DNA from: Nautiliaceae bacterium
GTDB taxonomy: Bacteria; Campylobacterota; Campylobacteria; Campylobacterales; Nautiliaceae
Length of the DNA stretch: 34,099 nt
Reading direction: 5' to 3'
Assembly (NCBI GenBank): GCA_027062285.1
Contig: JAMOTL010000057.1
Location: 1-34,099 of the forward strand
This document shows, one piece after another, positions 1 through 7,158 of this stretch (positions are counted from its first letter, which is position 1; each line of letters starts with the position of its first letter). A program made the position numbers and the translations under genes. The notes beneath the pieces were generated by a model. It had not been told where the DNA came from, did no database searches, and saw only the letters and a list, made by a program, of their open reading frames with translations.

Positions 1-500
1 TTAATTATAAAGGTAAAAAGAGGCGCTGGGAAGTTTGTAATTCTATGGATAGTGTTGCCGTTTTGATTTATGACAGGGATTTAAAATCAATTATTTTAGT
101 TAAACAGTTTAGACTGCCTGTTTTTCTGAAAAACAGAGACGGTTATACTTATGAGCTGTGTGCCGGGCTTTGTGATAAAGATAAATGTTCTATAGAAATA
201 GCCAGAGAAGAGGTATTGGAAGAGTGCGGGTATGATGTTGAGAGTGAAAGAATAGAAAAAATAACCTCAACCTGGGCAAGTGTAGGAACAAATGCCGCTA
301 ATCAGACGATATATTACGTTGAAGTTACACAAAAAGATAAAGTAAATGAAGGCGGCGGAATTGATGATGAGGATATAGAAATAGTAGAAGTTAAAAAAGA
401 TGATGTTGAAAAATTTATTTTTGATGAAAGTAAAGTAATAACACCGGGCGCTAAGTTTGCTCTTATGTGGTGGTTACATTATAAAAAGGAGAGAGGATGA
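1..500 (+). CDS. Nudix hydrolase, NUDT14-like UDP-sugar diphosphatase (5' end outside window)
   Basis: The reading frame is open from base 3, ahead of the first ATG at 45. The residues before that ATG (NYKGKKRRWEVCNS) fit the N-terminal strand of the ADP-ribose/UDP-sugar diphosphatase Nudix group, so the true start lies upstream and the gene is cut by the window edge. The Nudix region reads AGLCDKDKCSIEIAREEV followed by LEECGY. The catalytic REVLEECG-type half is intact, but the first Glu of the canonical GX5E half is Lys. The downstream EGGGIDDEDIEIVEV segment resembles human NUDT14 (UDP-glucose diphosphatase). The last four bases overlap the next gene's ATGA, and that gene is a hexose-phosphate mutase, which supports a sugar-nucleotide substrate. 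The substrate is inferred; the fold assignment is firm. Confidence 0.8.
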   Translation, partial: NYKGKKRRWEVCNSMDSVAVLIYDRDLKSIILVKQFRLPVFLKNRDGYTYELCAGLCDKDKCSIEIAREEVLEECGYDVESERIEKITSTWASVGTNAANQTIYYVEVTQKDKVNEGGGIDDEDIEIVEVKKDDVEKFIFDESKVITPGAKFALMWWLHYKKERG

Positions 501-1861
501 AACATATTTTCAGAGAATATGATATCAGGGGTATTTTTGAAAAAGACCTAAATGAGAATATAGTAAAAAAGATAGGATATTATCTCGGTAAGAAAATTGA
601 GGGAGATTATGTTTTTGTTAGTTATGATGCAAGAAAACATTCACCAATTCTTCATAATTGGCTTGTAAGCGGACTTAATAAAGCTGGCAAAAAAGTAATA
701 AGCGGTGGGATGTTACCTACCGGAGCTAATTATTTTGCCAATTTCAGACCTTTGTGTATTGATGGTGTTGGAAAGGTTGAAATTGGGGGCAGTATTCAAA
801 TTACCGGCTCTCATAATCCTCCTGAATATAACGGATTTAAAATTACGATAAATAAACTACCATTTTATGGAAAAGATATATATGCTTTAGGAGATGAAGT
901 AATAAACAGTGATATGTCAATAGAAAATAACACTGAGGTTATCAAATACGATTTAAAAGAAGATTATATAGATTATATTGTAAATCAGTTTTCTCATTTA
1001 AAGGGACTTGATTTAAATGCCGTATTTGACTGTGGAAACGGGGTAGCTGGAGTGGTTTTAAGAGACATTTTAGAAAGAATAGGGATAAAGAATTACGAAA
1101 TACTTTTGGAAGAACCCGATGGGACTTTTCCAAATCATCATCCTGACCCTACTGAAGAAGAGAATCTAACTTGGGTAAAAGATGCTTTAAAACAGGGAAG
1201 AGACTATGCGTTTGCTTTTGACGGGGATGCCGATAGGATTGCTTTTTTGGATAAATATTATAACTATAAAGGTGATATATTGGCTTTCTTTTTTGCTAAA
1301 AACATGAAAAACCCATGTGTTATAAGTGAAGTAAAAGCAACTCAGGTTATGTATGATGAAATAAATAAATTCGGAAAAGCCATCATGTACAAAACGGGAC
1401 ACAGTAATTTGAAAACTCTTTTAAAAGAAAAAAACTGTGATTTGGCTGCGGAAGTCAGCGGTCATATTTTCTTTAATGACAGATACTTTGGAATTGATGA
1501 TGCTATATATGTAGCTTTTAGGATAATGGAACTTATAAAAGAGGGATTTAATTTTAAAGAAGAATTTGAAAAACTGCCTCGAGTTTATAATACTGACGAA
1601 ATAAAAATAAAAACTACTGAAGATAAAAAGTTTGAAATTATAGAAAAACTTAAAAAATATTTGAATGATAATAAAGACAAATTAGGTATAAAAAAGATTG
1701 TTGATGTAGATGGTGTTAGGGTGATTTTTGAGAACGGCTGGGGTCTTGTTAGGGCAAGTAACACGACTCCTGTATTGGTTACCCGTTTTGAATCGACCAA
1801 TGAACAAGATTTAGAAAAAATAAAAGACACTCTTACAAAAACTCTTCAAAAATTTCTTTAA
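497..1861 (+). CDS. manB: Phosphomannomutase/phosphoglucomutase
   Basis: This 454-residue member of the alpha-D-phosphohexomutase family interconverts hexose 1- and 6-phosphates to feed cell-envelope sugar nucleotides. Four family landmarks appear in order. The phosphoserine loop is TGSHNPP, with Ser105 as phosphoryl carrier. The Mg-binding loop is DGDADR (Asp242, 244, 246). The sugar-specificity loop is EVSGH (319-323). The C-terminal phosphate-binding loop is RASNTTP near residue 420. Length is normal for bacterial ManB/AlgC proteins. The ATG overlaps the upstream Nudix stop (ATGA) and is preceded by GGAGAGG, which indicates translational coupling. Whether mannose or glucose is preferred cannot be told from sequence. 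Confidence 0.93.
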   Translation: MKHIFREYDIRGIFEKDLNENIVKKIGYYLGKKIEGDYVFVSYDARKHSPILHNWLVSGLNKAGKKVISGGMLPTGANYFANFRPLCIDGVGKVEIGGSIQITGSHNPPEYNGFKITINKLPFYGKDIYALGDEVINSDMSIENNTEVIKYDLKEDYIDYIVNQFSHLKGLDLNAVFDCGNGVAGVVLRDILERIGIKNYEILLEEPDGTFPNHHPDPTEEENLTWVKDALKQGRDYAFAFDGDADRIAFLDKYYNYKGDILAFFFAKNMKNPCVISEVKATQVMYDEINKFGKAIMYKTGHSNLKTLLKEKNCDLAAEVSGHIFFNDRYFGIDDAIYVAFRIMELIKEGFNFKEEFEKLPRVYNTDEIKIKTTEDKKFEIIEKLKKYLNDNKDKLGIKKIVDVDGVRVIFENGWGLVRASNTTPVLVTRFESTNEQDLEKIKDTLTKTLQKFL

Positions 1862-1954
1862 TTTTTTCCTTCTTTCTTATATTTGTCAATTTAGTTTTTG
1901 TAAGCTAAATGTAATAATTTTGTTATATAATAACAACTTAACTTTTTCATGTTT

Positions 1955-1987
1955 AACAAAATTGATTGACTTTTACTCAATTTTGTT
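1955..1987. promoter_or_regulatory. HAIR-like HspR operator upstream of cbpA
   Basis: An inverted repeat has 13-nt arms (AACAAAATTGATT at 1955-1967, ACTCAATTTTGTT at 1975-1987) matching at 12 of 13 positions around a 7-nt spacer. The core TTGAtT-N7-ACTCAA has the arrangement of the HspR-associated repeat HAIR (CTTGAGT-N7-ACTCAAG). It covers the -35 box and most of the spacer of the cbpA promoter. An HspR gene lies two genes downstream, so autorepression is the natural inference. Confidence 0.75.
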
Positions 1988-1994
1988 GTATAAT
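1966..1994 (+). promoter_or_regulatory. Sigma70-type promoter of the cbpA-hspR operon
   Basis: TTGACT at 1966-1971 is followed, 17 nt later, by a perfect TATAAT at 1989-1994. This predicts a transcript start near 2001 and a leader of about 37 nt before the strong AGGAGGGG ribosome-binding site of cbpA. It is the most consensus-like -35/-10 pair I saw in the window. The overlapping inverted repeat suggests that a strong promoter is held down by a repressor. Confidence 0.75.
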
Positions 1995-2037
1995 TCTCCT
2001 ATCAAATAATAGGTGTAGTATATATTAAGGAGGGGAA

Positions 2038-2892
2038 ATGGCAAAGAGTTTATACGAAGTATTGGGTGTTAGTGAAAATGCTACTCAAGATGAAATCAAG
2101 AAAGCTTATAGAAAGTTGGCAAGAAAATATCATCCTGATATTTGTAAAAAACCTGAATGTGAAGAAAAATTTAAAGAGATTAATACTGCTTATGAAATTT
2201 TGGGTGATCCTGAAAAAAGAAAACAGTACGATCAAATGGGTGATACTATGTTTAACGGCCAAAATTTCCAAGATTTTTACAGACAGCACAAAGATGTTGA
2301 CTTGGAGGAAATACTAGCATCTATATTTGGTGGAGGTTTTGGCCGCTCTCGTGGAGGATTCGGAGGTTTCGGCGGATTTGACGAGTTTGGATTCGGCGGA
2401 GGCTTTAAACCTGATTTAGATGTTCATGCAAAAATTCAAGTCCCTTTTGATCTTGCCGTAACCGGCGGAGTTTTTCCTATTAATTATAATGGAGAAACTA
2501 TTAAAGTAAAAATTCCTGAAGGAATTCAAACAGGGCAAAAATTAAGAGTAAGAGGAAAAGGTAAAACTTTCCAAGGACATAAAGGTGATTTGATCCTTGA
2601 AATCGAAGTTCTTCCGTCAAACGAATGGGAAAGAAAAGATAATGATTTATACAAAAAAATCGATGTACCTTTAAAAATTATGATGTTTGGCGGAAAGATA
2701 GGTGTGGATACGTTTAAAGGTCATATAAATGTAAAAGTTCCAAAAAACTCTAAATGTTGTCAAAAACTGAGAGTTAGAGGATATGGGATAAAAGGTGGTG
2801 ATTTATATTTGGAAATGAGACCTGTGATTCCAAAAGTGGAAGATCTTGATCCTGAACTTGCCAAAATGATGGAAGAAAAACTTCCGTCATAA
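2038..2892 (+). CDS. cbpA: DnaJ-family co-chaperone CbpA
   Basis: This 284-residue Hsp40 has a J domain at residues 4-70 with the HPD motif (32-34) that stimulates DnaK ATPase. A Gly/Phe-rich linker follows (about 97-125, repeats of GGFGGF), then the two C-terminal beta-sandwich substrate-binding domains. The CxxCxGxG zinc-finger repeats of true DnaJ are absent, which makes it CbpA type. Two Cys (36 and 41) sit just after HPD, an uncommon position. The start is fixed by AAGGAGGGGAA directly before ATG. It is followed after 47 nt by hspR, the cbpA-hspR pairing I recall from Helicobacter and Campylobacter, and probably lies in a heat-inducible operon under the HAIR-like operator. Confidence 0.93.
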   Translation: MAKSLYEVLGVSENATQDEIKKAYRKLARKYHPDICKKPECEEKFKEINTAYEILGDPEKRKQYDQMGDTMFNGQNFQDFYRQHKDVDLEEILASIFGGGFGRSRGGFGGFGGFDEFGFGGGFKPDLDVHAKIQVPFDLAVTGGVFPINYNGETIKVKIPEGIQTGQKLRVRGKGKTFQGHKGDLILEIEVLPSNEWERKDNDLYKKIDVPLKIMMFGGKIGVDTFKGHINVKVPKNSKCCQKLRVRGYGIKGGDLYLEMRPVIPKVEDLDPELAKMMEEKLPS

Positions 2893-2939
2893 AATAAAAA
2901 ATTTATAATATTCCTGAAAAGGGAGAAAAGGAGGTTGAT

Positions 2940-3314
2940 ATGTACGGATATGACGAACCGGTATATTTAATAAGTGTGGTGAGTAAAATACTAAATATAC
3001 ATCCTCAGACATTGAGACAATATGAAAGAGAAGGTTTAATTAAACCCAGCAGAACAGAAGGTAAAATGAGACTTTATTCCCAAAGAGATATAGACAGATT
3101 AAAACTCATTTTATCTTTAGTAAGAGATCTTGGAGTAAATTTAGCTGGAGTTGAAATAATTCTTCAGTTAAAAGAAGAAATTGAAAATCTTCAAAGAGAA
3201 ATAGAAACTCTAAAAAAACAACAAGGGCAGATTCCAAGAAACAGAAGTGTAGTAATTAGAAAAGAAAATTATCAGTTGATTTTGGTTCCTGAACATAAAG
3301 AAGAGAAGGAGTAA
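2940..3314 (+). CDS. hspR: Heat-shock repressor HspR (MerR family)
   Basis: This 124-residue MerR-type regulator has a winged helix-turn-helix at residues about 9-75, including HPQTLRQYEREGLIKP and RLYSQRDIDRL. A coiled-coil helix rich in Glu and Lys (about 80-105) follows as the dimerisation element. There is no metal-binding Cys cluster, as expected for HspR. AAGGAGG lies 5 nt before ATG. In actinobacteria and epsilonproteobacteria HspR represses dnaK, cbpA or clpB operons through HAIR elements, and such an element precedes cbpA here, so the protein probably controls its own operon. Confidence 0.92.
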   Translation: MYGYDEPVYLISVVSKILNIHPQTLRQYEREGLIKPSRTEGKMRLYSQRDIDRLKLILSLVRDLGVNLAGVEIILQLKEEIENLQREIETLKKQQGQIPRNRSVVIRKENYQLILVPEHKEEKE

Positions 3315-3323
3315 TCCTTCTCT
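3302..3323. terminator. Bidirectional hairpin between hspR and the AsmA-like gene
   Basis: A perfect 9-bp stem (AGAGAAGGA at 3302-3310, TCCTTCTCT at 3315-3323) with a GTAA loop carries the hspR stop codon in its loop and overlaps the stop of the converging gene. Sequence after the stem is moderately T-rich on the minus strand (TCTTTATG) and AT-rich without a T run on the plus strand. It fits a shared terminator, stronger for the minus-strand gene. Confidence 0.6.
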
Positions 3324-6201
3324 AGAATAAATTAAACGGCAGGGTAATAGCACGTTTGAAAAGTTGAAAAGGTGTTAATAAAATGCTTTTTCCTATGTCT
3401 TGAGTGACTTTAGGATTCTCAAGGTTTCCTTTTACAAGGATTTTTACATCTATATTTCCATCTTTTCCAAATAGAATATAACTTAAGCCTTTTCCGACAA
3501 TAGGTATTTTTTTGTATTTCATTTTCATTATAGCCGTTATTTTCAAATATATTTTTTGAGTGTTAAAATCAATATATCCTTTTCCTATAAAATCCAAATT
3601 TATTCCTGTTATTTTAAGTTGTTTAAAATATAAGATGTTTTTATAAAAAAGATAATCCACATAACCTTTTTTTATTTTATAACCTTTAGCTGAAAATCCT
3701 GGTGTATTTAGGGATAAAAGGGACGGAATTGTATTTAAAAAGGCAATAATATTATTTAATACCGTTAATTTTTTTACTATACCGGAATTAATATATATTT
3801 TTCCGGTATAAAAATTATCAGGTGATTTTACAAAAATAAAATCTAAGTTTATATTTTTGAAATTATTAAAAAAATCTAAAAGAGCTACCAGTTCTTCTTT
3901 TTCATAATGTTTGCCTTCCATTAAAAAGTATCCTTTTTTTGTGTAACCTTCTAAAAAGCTGTTTTTATATTTGGAATATATATGTAAATTATTTTTATAT
4001 TGAACGTTGGCATATTCGGATAAAAATTTATGTGAGTCATAAATGAAATTTGTATTTTTTGATTCTATTTTTACCGATAAATTAGATTCGCTGTTACTGT
4101 GTTTTGAGAAAAGTTTCGTCATTTTATCATAAATGTATATGAGTGTTTTGGTATTAATGTCTAAATTACGGACATTTACATTGATTTTTTCATAGTTGTG
4201 TATTTGAGAATAAATATATTGATTTGAAATTAAGATATCTTTAGGTAAAATCTGAATTACAGCATCTAACAGATAAGGGTTTCTTTGGTTCATAATTAGC
4301 GGTTTTTTAAGAATCAAATTGCCTTTAAGTAATATGTTTTTATCAATTTTTACATATATGCCTCCGTCTTGGATTAAATCATTAAAGACAGTAAAATCAA
4401 TGATTCTTTTTAAAGAAAGGAAAAATATTTTATTATTATTTAAATCGATGTAAATTTGTGAATTTAAAAAATAAATAATATTTTGGATAAAATCAATTAT
4501 GATTTTTTCTTTATAGTCCTGAATTTTTACTAGATTATAAATATTCATATGTTTAATTTTGGTAAAAGCGTTTAAATATGTTTTAGTCGTTGATACGTTT
4601 GCATCAGCAATGAGTTTTCCAAAATCTGTTGGAAGATAGAATTTTTTTATTTTTGTAGTAGAATTAAAATCTTTTATTTTTGATATGAGATTCTCATAAG
4701 AGAAAGTATAATTTTCGTATTTATAAATGCCGTTTGTAGAATTAATATCTAAATCCCATGAAATTTTTTTATTTTTTATAAAGTAATTTATATTTCCTTT
4801 AAGATAATTTTCTCCTCTCAGTTGCATGATAGGAAGAGTAATGTTAAATTCTTTTAAAAGTGTTTTAAGTCTTTTATCGAATTTTAAATTATTGGTATAA
4901 GTGGAAATATTGAGTAAATCATTTTTATACTTAATAAAAGTAGGGGAAAATATTATATTGTTTATATTTATACTTGCTATTACGGCTTTTTTTAGAGAAA
5001 TGTTTATTAAAGTATAAAGAAAATTAAATTTTATGTTTTTATAAGTTCCTTTAATCAGCGGAATTTCTATTCTTTTGTTGTATCCGTATATAATATCGTT
5101 ATATATTCTTAGGAGAGAGTTTTTTAAGGTATTGTCAGATATTTCGAAATAAATAAAATCTTCGAATTTTAAAAATTTACCGTTATTCGATTTAATTAAA
5201 AAATCTTTATATTTTAATGTTATTTTATCGGTATGAAGGTTAAAATTATCAATATTTTTATATGTTAAATTATTTTTATATAAGTTAATATATTTGTCTT
5301 CATAATAAAAAGAGACTTTTTTATTAAAAGGAATTATTAGTAGATTGCTTTTAATAAAATATGCACCTTTTAGATAATCGATAACCAAATTTTTGACTTT
5401 ATCGTATTTATTCAAAGTTATTTGGTCTATTGTGAATTTTATTTTATTTTTGTTTAAAGAAAAATTTATGTCTTTTAAAGCTATTTTTGAATATTTATAA
5501 TTAGCAATCAAGTTATTAATAATAACGTTGGAATTAAAGTTTTTATACCTTAAATCTATTTGTGAAGAGAGTTTGAGATTATTTAATTTGATCGGAATAT
5601 TATTGATATTTATATTTATTTTTTTTGAAGACAATGAAACATTTAATATGTCTTTTGGTGTAAGCTCGCCCTGAAGGTCTATTTTGCCGGTATTGTATAT
5701 TCCTTGTAATTTAAATATAATCGAATTCTGATATTTTATGGAACCGTTGATATTATCGAAAATGTAATTTCTGTAATTTAAGTTTAAATTTTGTAAAATA
5801 GTGTAATTTTTAAATGTATAAATCTTTCCGTTGAGATTTAATATATTGGATTTTATTATTATTTTTTTATCTGAAAATAAAATTAAGGGTATTTTTAATT
5901 CTTGATATTTTATATTTTCGAATTTTAATTTTTCAAAAATTTTATCAATTTTTGAAAGATAATAGACTTTTTTGTGAATATTTATTATGTCTTTACTTAT
6001 TTTTTGTTGAGGTATTATTGTGATAGAATTTGCTTCGAGAATAATTTTTTTATGGATTTTGACGAATAGTTTCTTTATATGAATATTATTAAATTTAAGA
6101 TCATGAAAGGTTAGTCCTTTGAATAATGAAATAAATACGGCAAATGAAAAATATAAAATAACAAAAATTATTGCCGTTATTGAAATTTTTTTGTTGCTCA
6201 T
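3322..6201 (-). CDS. Large AsmA/YhdP-like envelope protein
   Basis: This 959-residue protein has one N-terminal membrane anchor (about residues 8-28, IIFVILYFSFAVFISLF) and then a very long stretch of alternating beta-strand sequence rich in Ile, Asn, Lys and Tyr. The C-terminal 150 residues resemble the AsmA-like C-terminal domain: GKGYIDFNTQKIYLKI, then KKIPIVGKGLSYILFGKDG and GNLENPKVT. Members of this superfamily (AsmA, YhdP, TamB) are periplasmic bridges implicated in lipid transport to the outer membrane. The ATG at 6201 is supported by AAGGA 8 nt upstream. The gene looks more AT-rich than its neighbours. Its 5' end overlaps the divergently encoded mltG. The family is fairly sure; the exact role is inferred. 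Confidence 0.8.
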   Translation of the reverse strand: MSNKKISITAIIFVILYFSFAVFISLFKGLTFHDLKFNNIHIKKLFVKIHKKIILEANSITIIPQQKISKDIINIHKKVYYLSKIDKIFEKLKFENIKYQELKIPLILFSDKKIIIKSNILNLNGKIYTFKNYTILQNLNLNYRNYIFDNINGSIKYQNSIIFKLQGIYNTGKIDLQGELTPKDILNVSLSSKKINININNIPIKLNNLKLSSQIDLRYKNFNSNVIINNLIANYKYSKIALKDINFSLNKNKIKFTIDQITLNKYDKVKNLVIDYLKGAYFIKSNLLIIPFNKKVSFYYEDKYINLYKNNLTYKNIDNFNLHTDKITLKYKDFLIKSNNGKFLKFEDFIYFEISDNTLKNSLLRIYNDIIYGYNKRIEIPLIKGTYKNIKFNFLYTLINISLKKAVIASININNIIFSPTFIKYKNDLLNISTYTNNLKFDKRLKTLLKEFNITLPIMQLRGENYLKGNINYFIKNKKISWDLDINSTNGIYKYENYTFSYENLISKIKDFNSTTKIKKFYLPTDFGKLIADANVSTTKTYLNAFTKIKHMNIYNLVKIQDYKEKIIIDFIQNIIYFLNSQIYIDLNNNKIFFLSLKRIIDFTVFNDLIQDGGIYVKIDKNILLKGNLILKKPLIMNQRNPYLLDAVIQILPKDILISNQYIYSQIHNYEKINVNVRNLDINTKTLIYIYDKMTKLFSKHSNSESNLSVKIESKNTNFIYDSHKFLSEYANVQYKNNLHIYSKYKNSFLEGYTKKGYFLMEGKHYEKEELVALLDFFNNFKNINLDFIFVKSPDNFYTGKIYINSGIVKKLTVLNNIIAFLNTIPSLLSLNTPGFSAKGYKIKKGYVDYLFYKNILYFKQLKITGINLDFIGKGYIDFNTQKIYLKITAIMKMKYKKIPIVGKGLSYILFGKDGNIDVKILVKGNLENPKVTQDIGKSILLTPFQLFKRAITLPFNLF

Positions 6202-7060
6202 TATTTTCGTCCTTTTTTATTTAACAAGACCGATAGAAACTTATCGGGTTATTTATGTACCAAAAGGCAGTACAAATTATACAATAAAAGTTTTACAAAG
6301 CAGGGGATTTGATATTTTTGTTTTCGATAAAATCTTTTTAAGAATATTCGGATATCCTCAGGCGGGCTGGATTGATTTAAAATCTTCTTATATGACTAAG
6401 TTGGATTTTTTATATAAACTTACCAATTCTAAAGCGGCTCTTACGAAAATAGTAATAATCCCCGGAGAGACCAATTATTTTATTTATAAACAAATAGAAA
6501 AAAAACTCAAAACCCCCCATTTTAAATGTAATATAGAAGAAGGCTTTATCAAGCCTGATACATATTATCTTCCGATAGGAATGGAAAAAGAGAGGGTTTG
6601 TAAGTATTTATATGAAAATTCGCTTCGTTGGCATAAGAATATTTCTAAGAAATTTTTAGGGGTATGGAACTACAGGCTTTATAAGCAAAAACTCATTATT
6701 GCTTCTATCATTCAAAAAGAAGCGGCAAACGTAAAAGAAATGCCTATAATATCCGCTATTATTTATAACCGTTTAAAAAAAGGTATGAAATTACAAATGG
6801 ACGGTTCACTTAATTATGGAAAATTTTCACATTCTAAAGTAACTTCAAAAAGACTTAAAAATGATTCTAGCAGATACAATACGTATAAATATAAAGGCCT
6901 TCCTCCTCATCCCGTATGTGTAGTAAGCAAAGAAGCTATAAAAGCGGCTTTTTTCCCGGCGAAAGTCAATTATTTTTATTTTGTGAAATGCGGGAAAAAT
7001 CATCTGTTTTCAGTTTCATACGACAAACATTTAAAAAATATAAGAAAATGCACCAAATAA
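6119..7060 (+). CDS. mltG: Endolytic murein transglycosylase MltG (YceG family)
   Basis: This 313-residue YceG-like lytic transglycosylase cleaves nascent glycan strands at the inner membrane. A single membrane helix (about residues 17-35) precedes a LysM-like segment (VPKGSTNYTIKVLQSRGF). The catalytic domain follows, with SIIQKEAANVKEMPIIS carrying the catalytic Glu and then IYNRLKKGMKLQMDGSLNYG. The best start is TTG at 6119 with AAAGG about 8 nt upstream, because it gives a short cytoplasmic tail and a full helix. No ATG is available before the helix, and a later TTG at 6191 would clip it. With the 6119 start the gene overlaps the divergent AsmA-like gene by 83 bp. The stop is 98 bases before icd. 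Confidence 0.88.
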   Translation: MNNEINTANEKYKITKIIAVIEIFLLLIIFVLFYLTRPIETYRVIYVPKGSTNYTIKVLQSRGFDIFVFDKIFLRIFGYPQAGWIDLKSSYMTKLDFLYKLTNSKAALTKIVIIPGETNYFIYKQIEKKLKTPHFKCNIEEGFIKPDTYYLPIGMEKERVCKYLYENSLRWHKNISKKFLGVWNYRLYKQKLIIASIIQKEAANVKEMPIISAIIYNRLKKGMKLQMDGSLNYGKFSHSKVTSKRLKNDSSRYNTYKYKGLPPHPVCVVSKEAIKAAFFPAKVNYFYFVKCGKNHLFSVSYDKHLKNIRKCTK

Positions 7061-7158
7061 GTTACTTTCTGTAACAAATATCTCGTATGTATTAAAATAG
7101 TTGTTACTTTTTGTATAAAAAAGGGTAAAATTTAAAAAAATCAAAAAAAGGAGAATAT
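7061..7158 (+). promoter_or_regulatory. icd promoter region with TGTTAC boxes
   Basis: This intergenic stretch holds a perfect 5-bp inverted repeat GTTAC-TTTCT-GTAAC (7061-7075) and a second related site TGTTACT (7102-7108). A -10-like GTATAAAA (7113-7120) follows, then the AAAGGAG ribosome-binding site of icd. No clear -35 is visible, as is usual in Campylobacterota. TGTTAC-type heptamers resemble the boxes described for the HP1021/CemR orphan response regulators; that link is inference. Confidence 0.5.

Noticed and set aside
1889-1910. ATTTAG...CTAAAT stem as terminator after manB
   Set aside because: It is only six AT-rich base pairs with a 10-nt loop and no T run, too weak to call.
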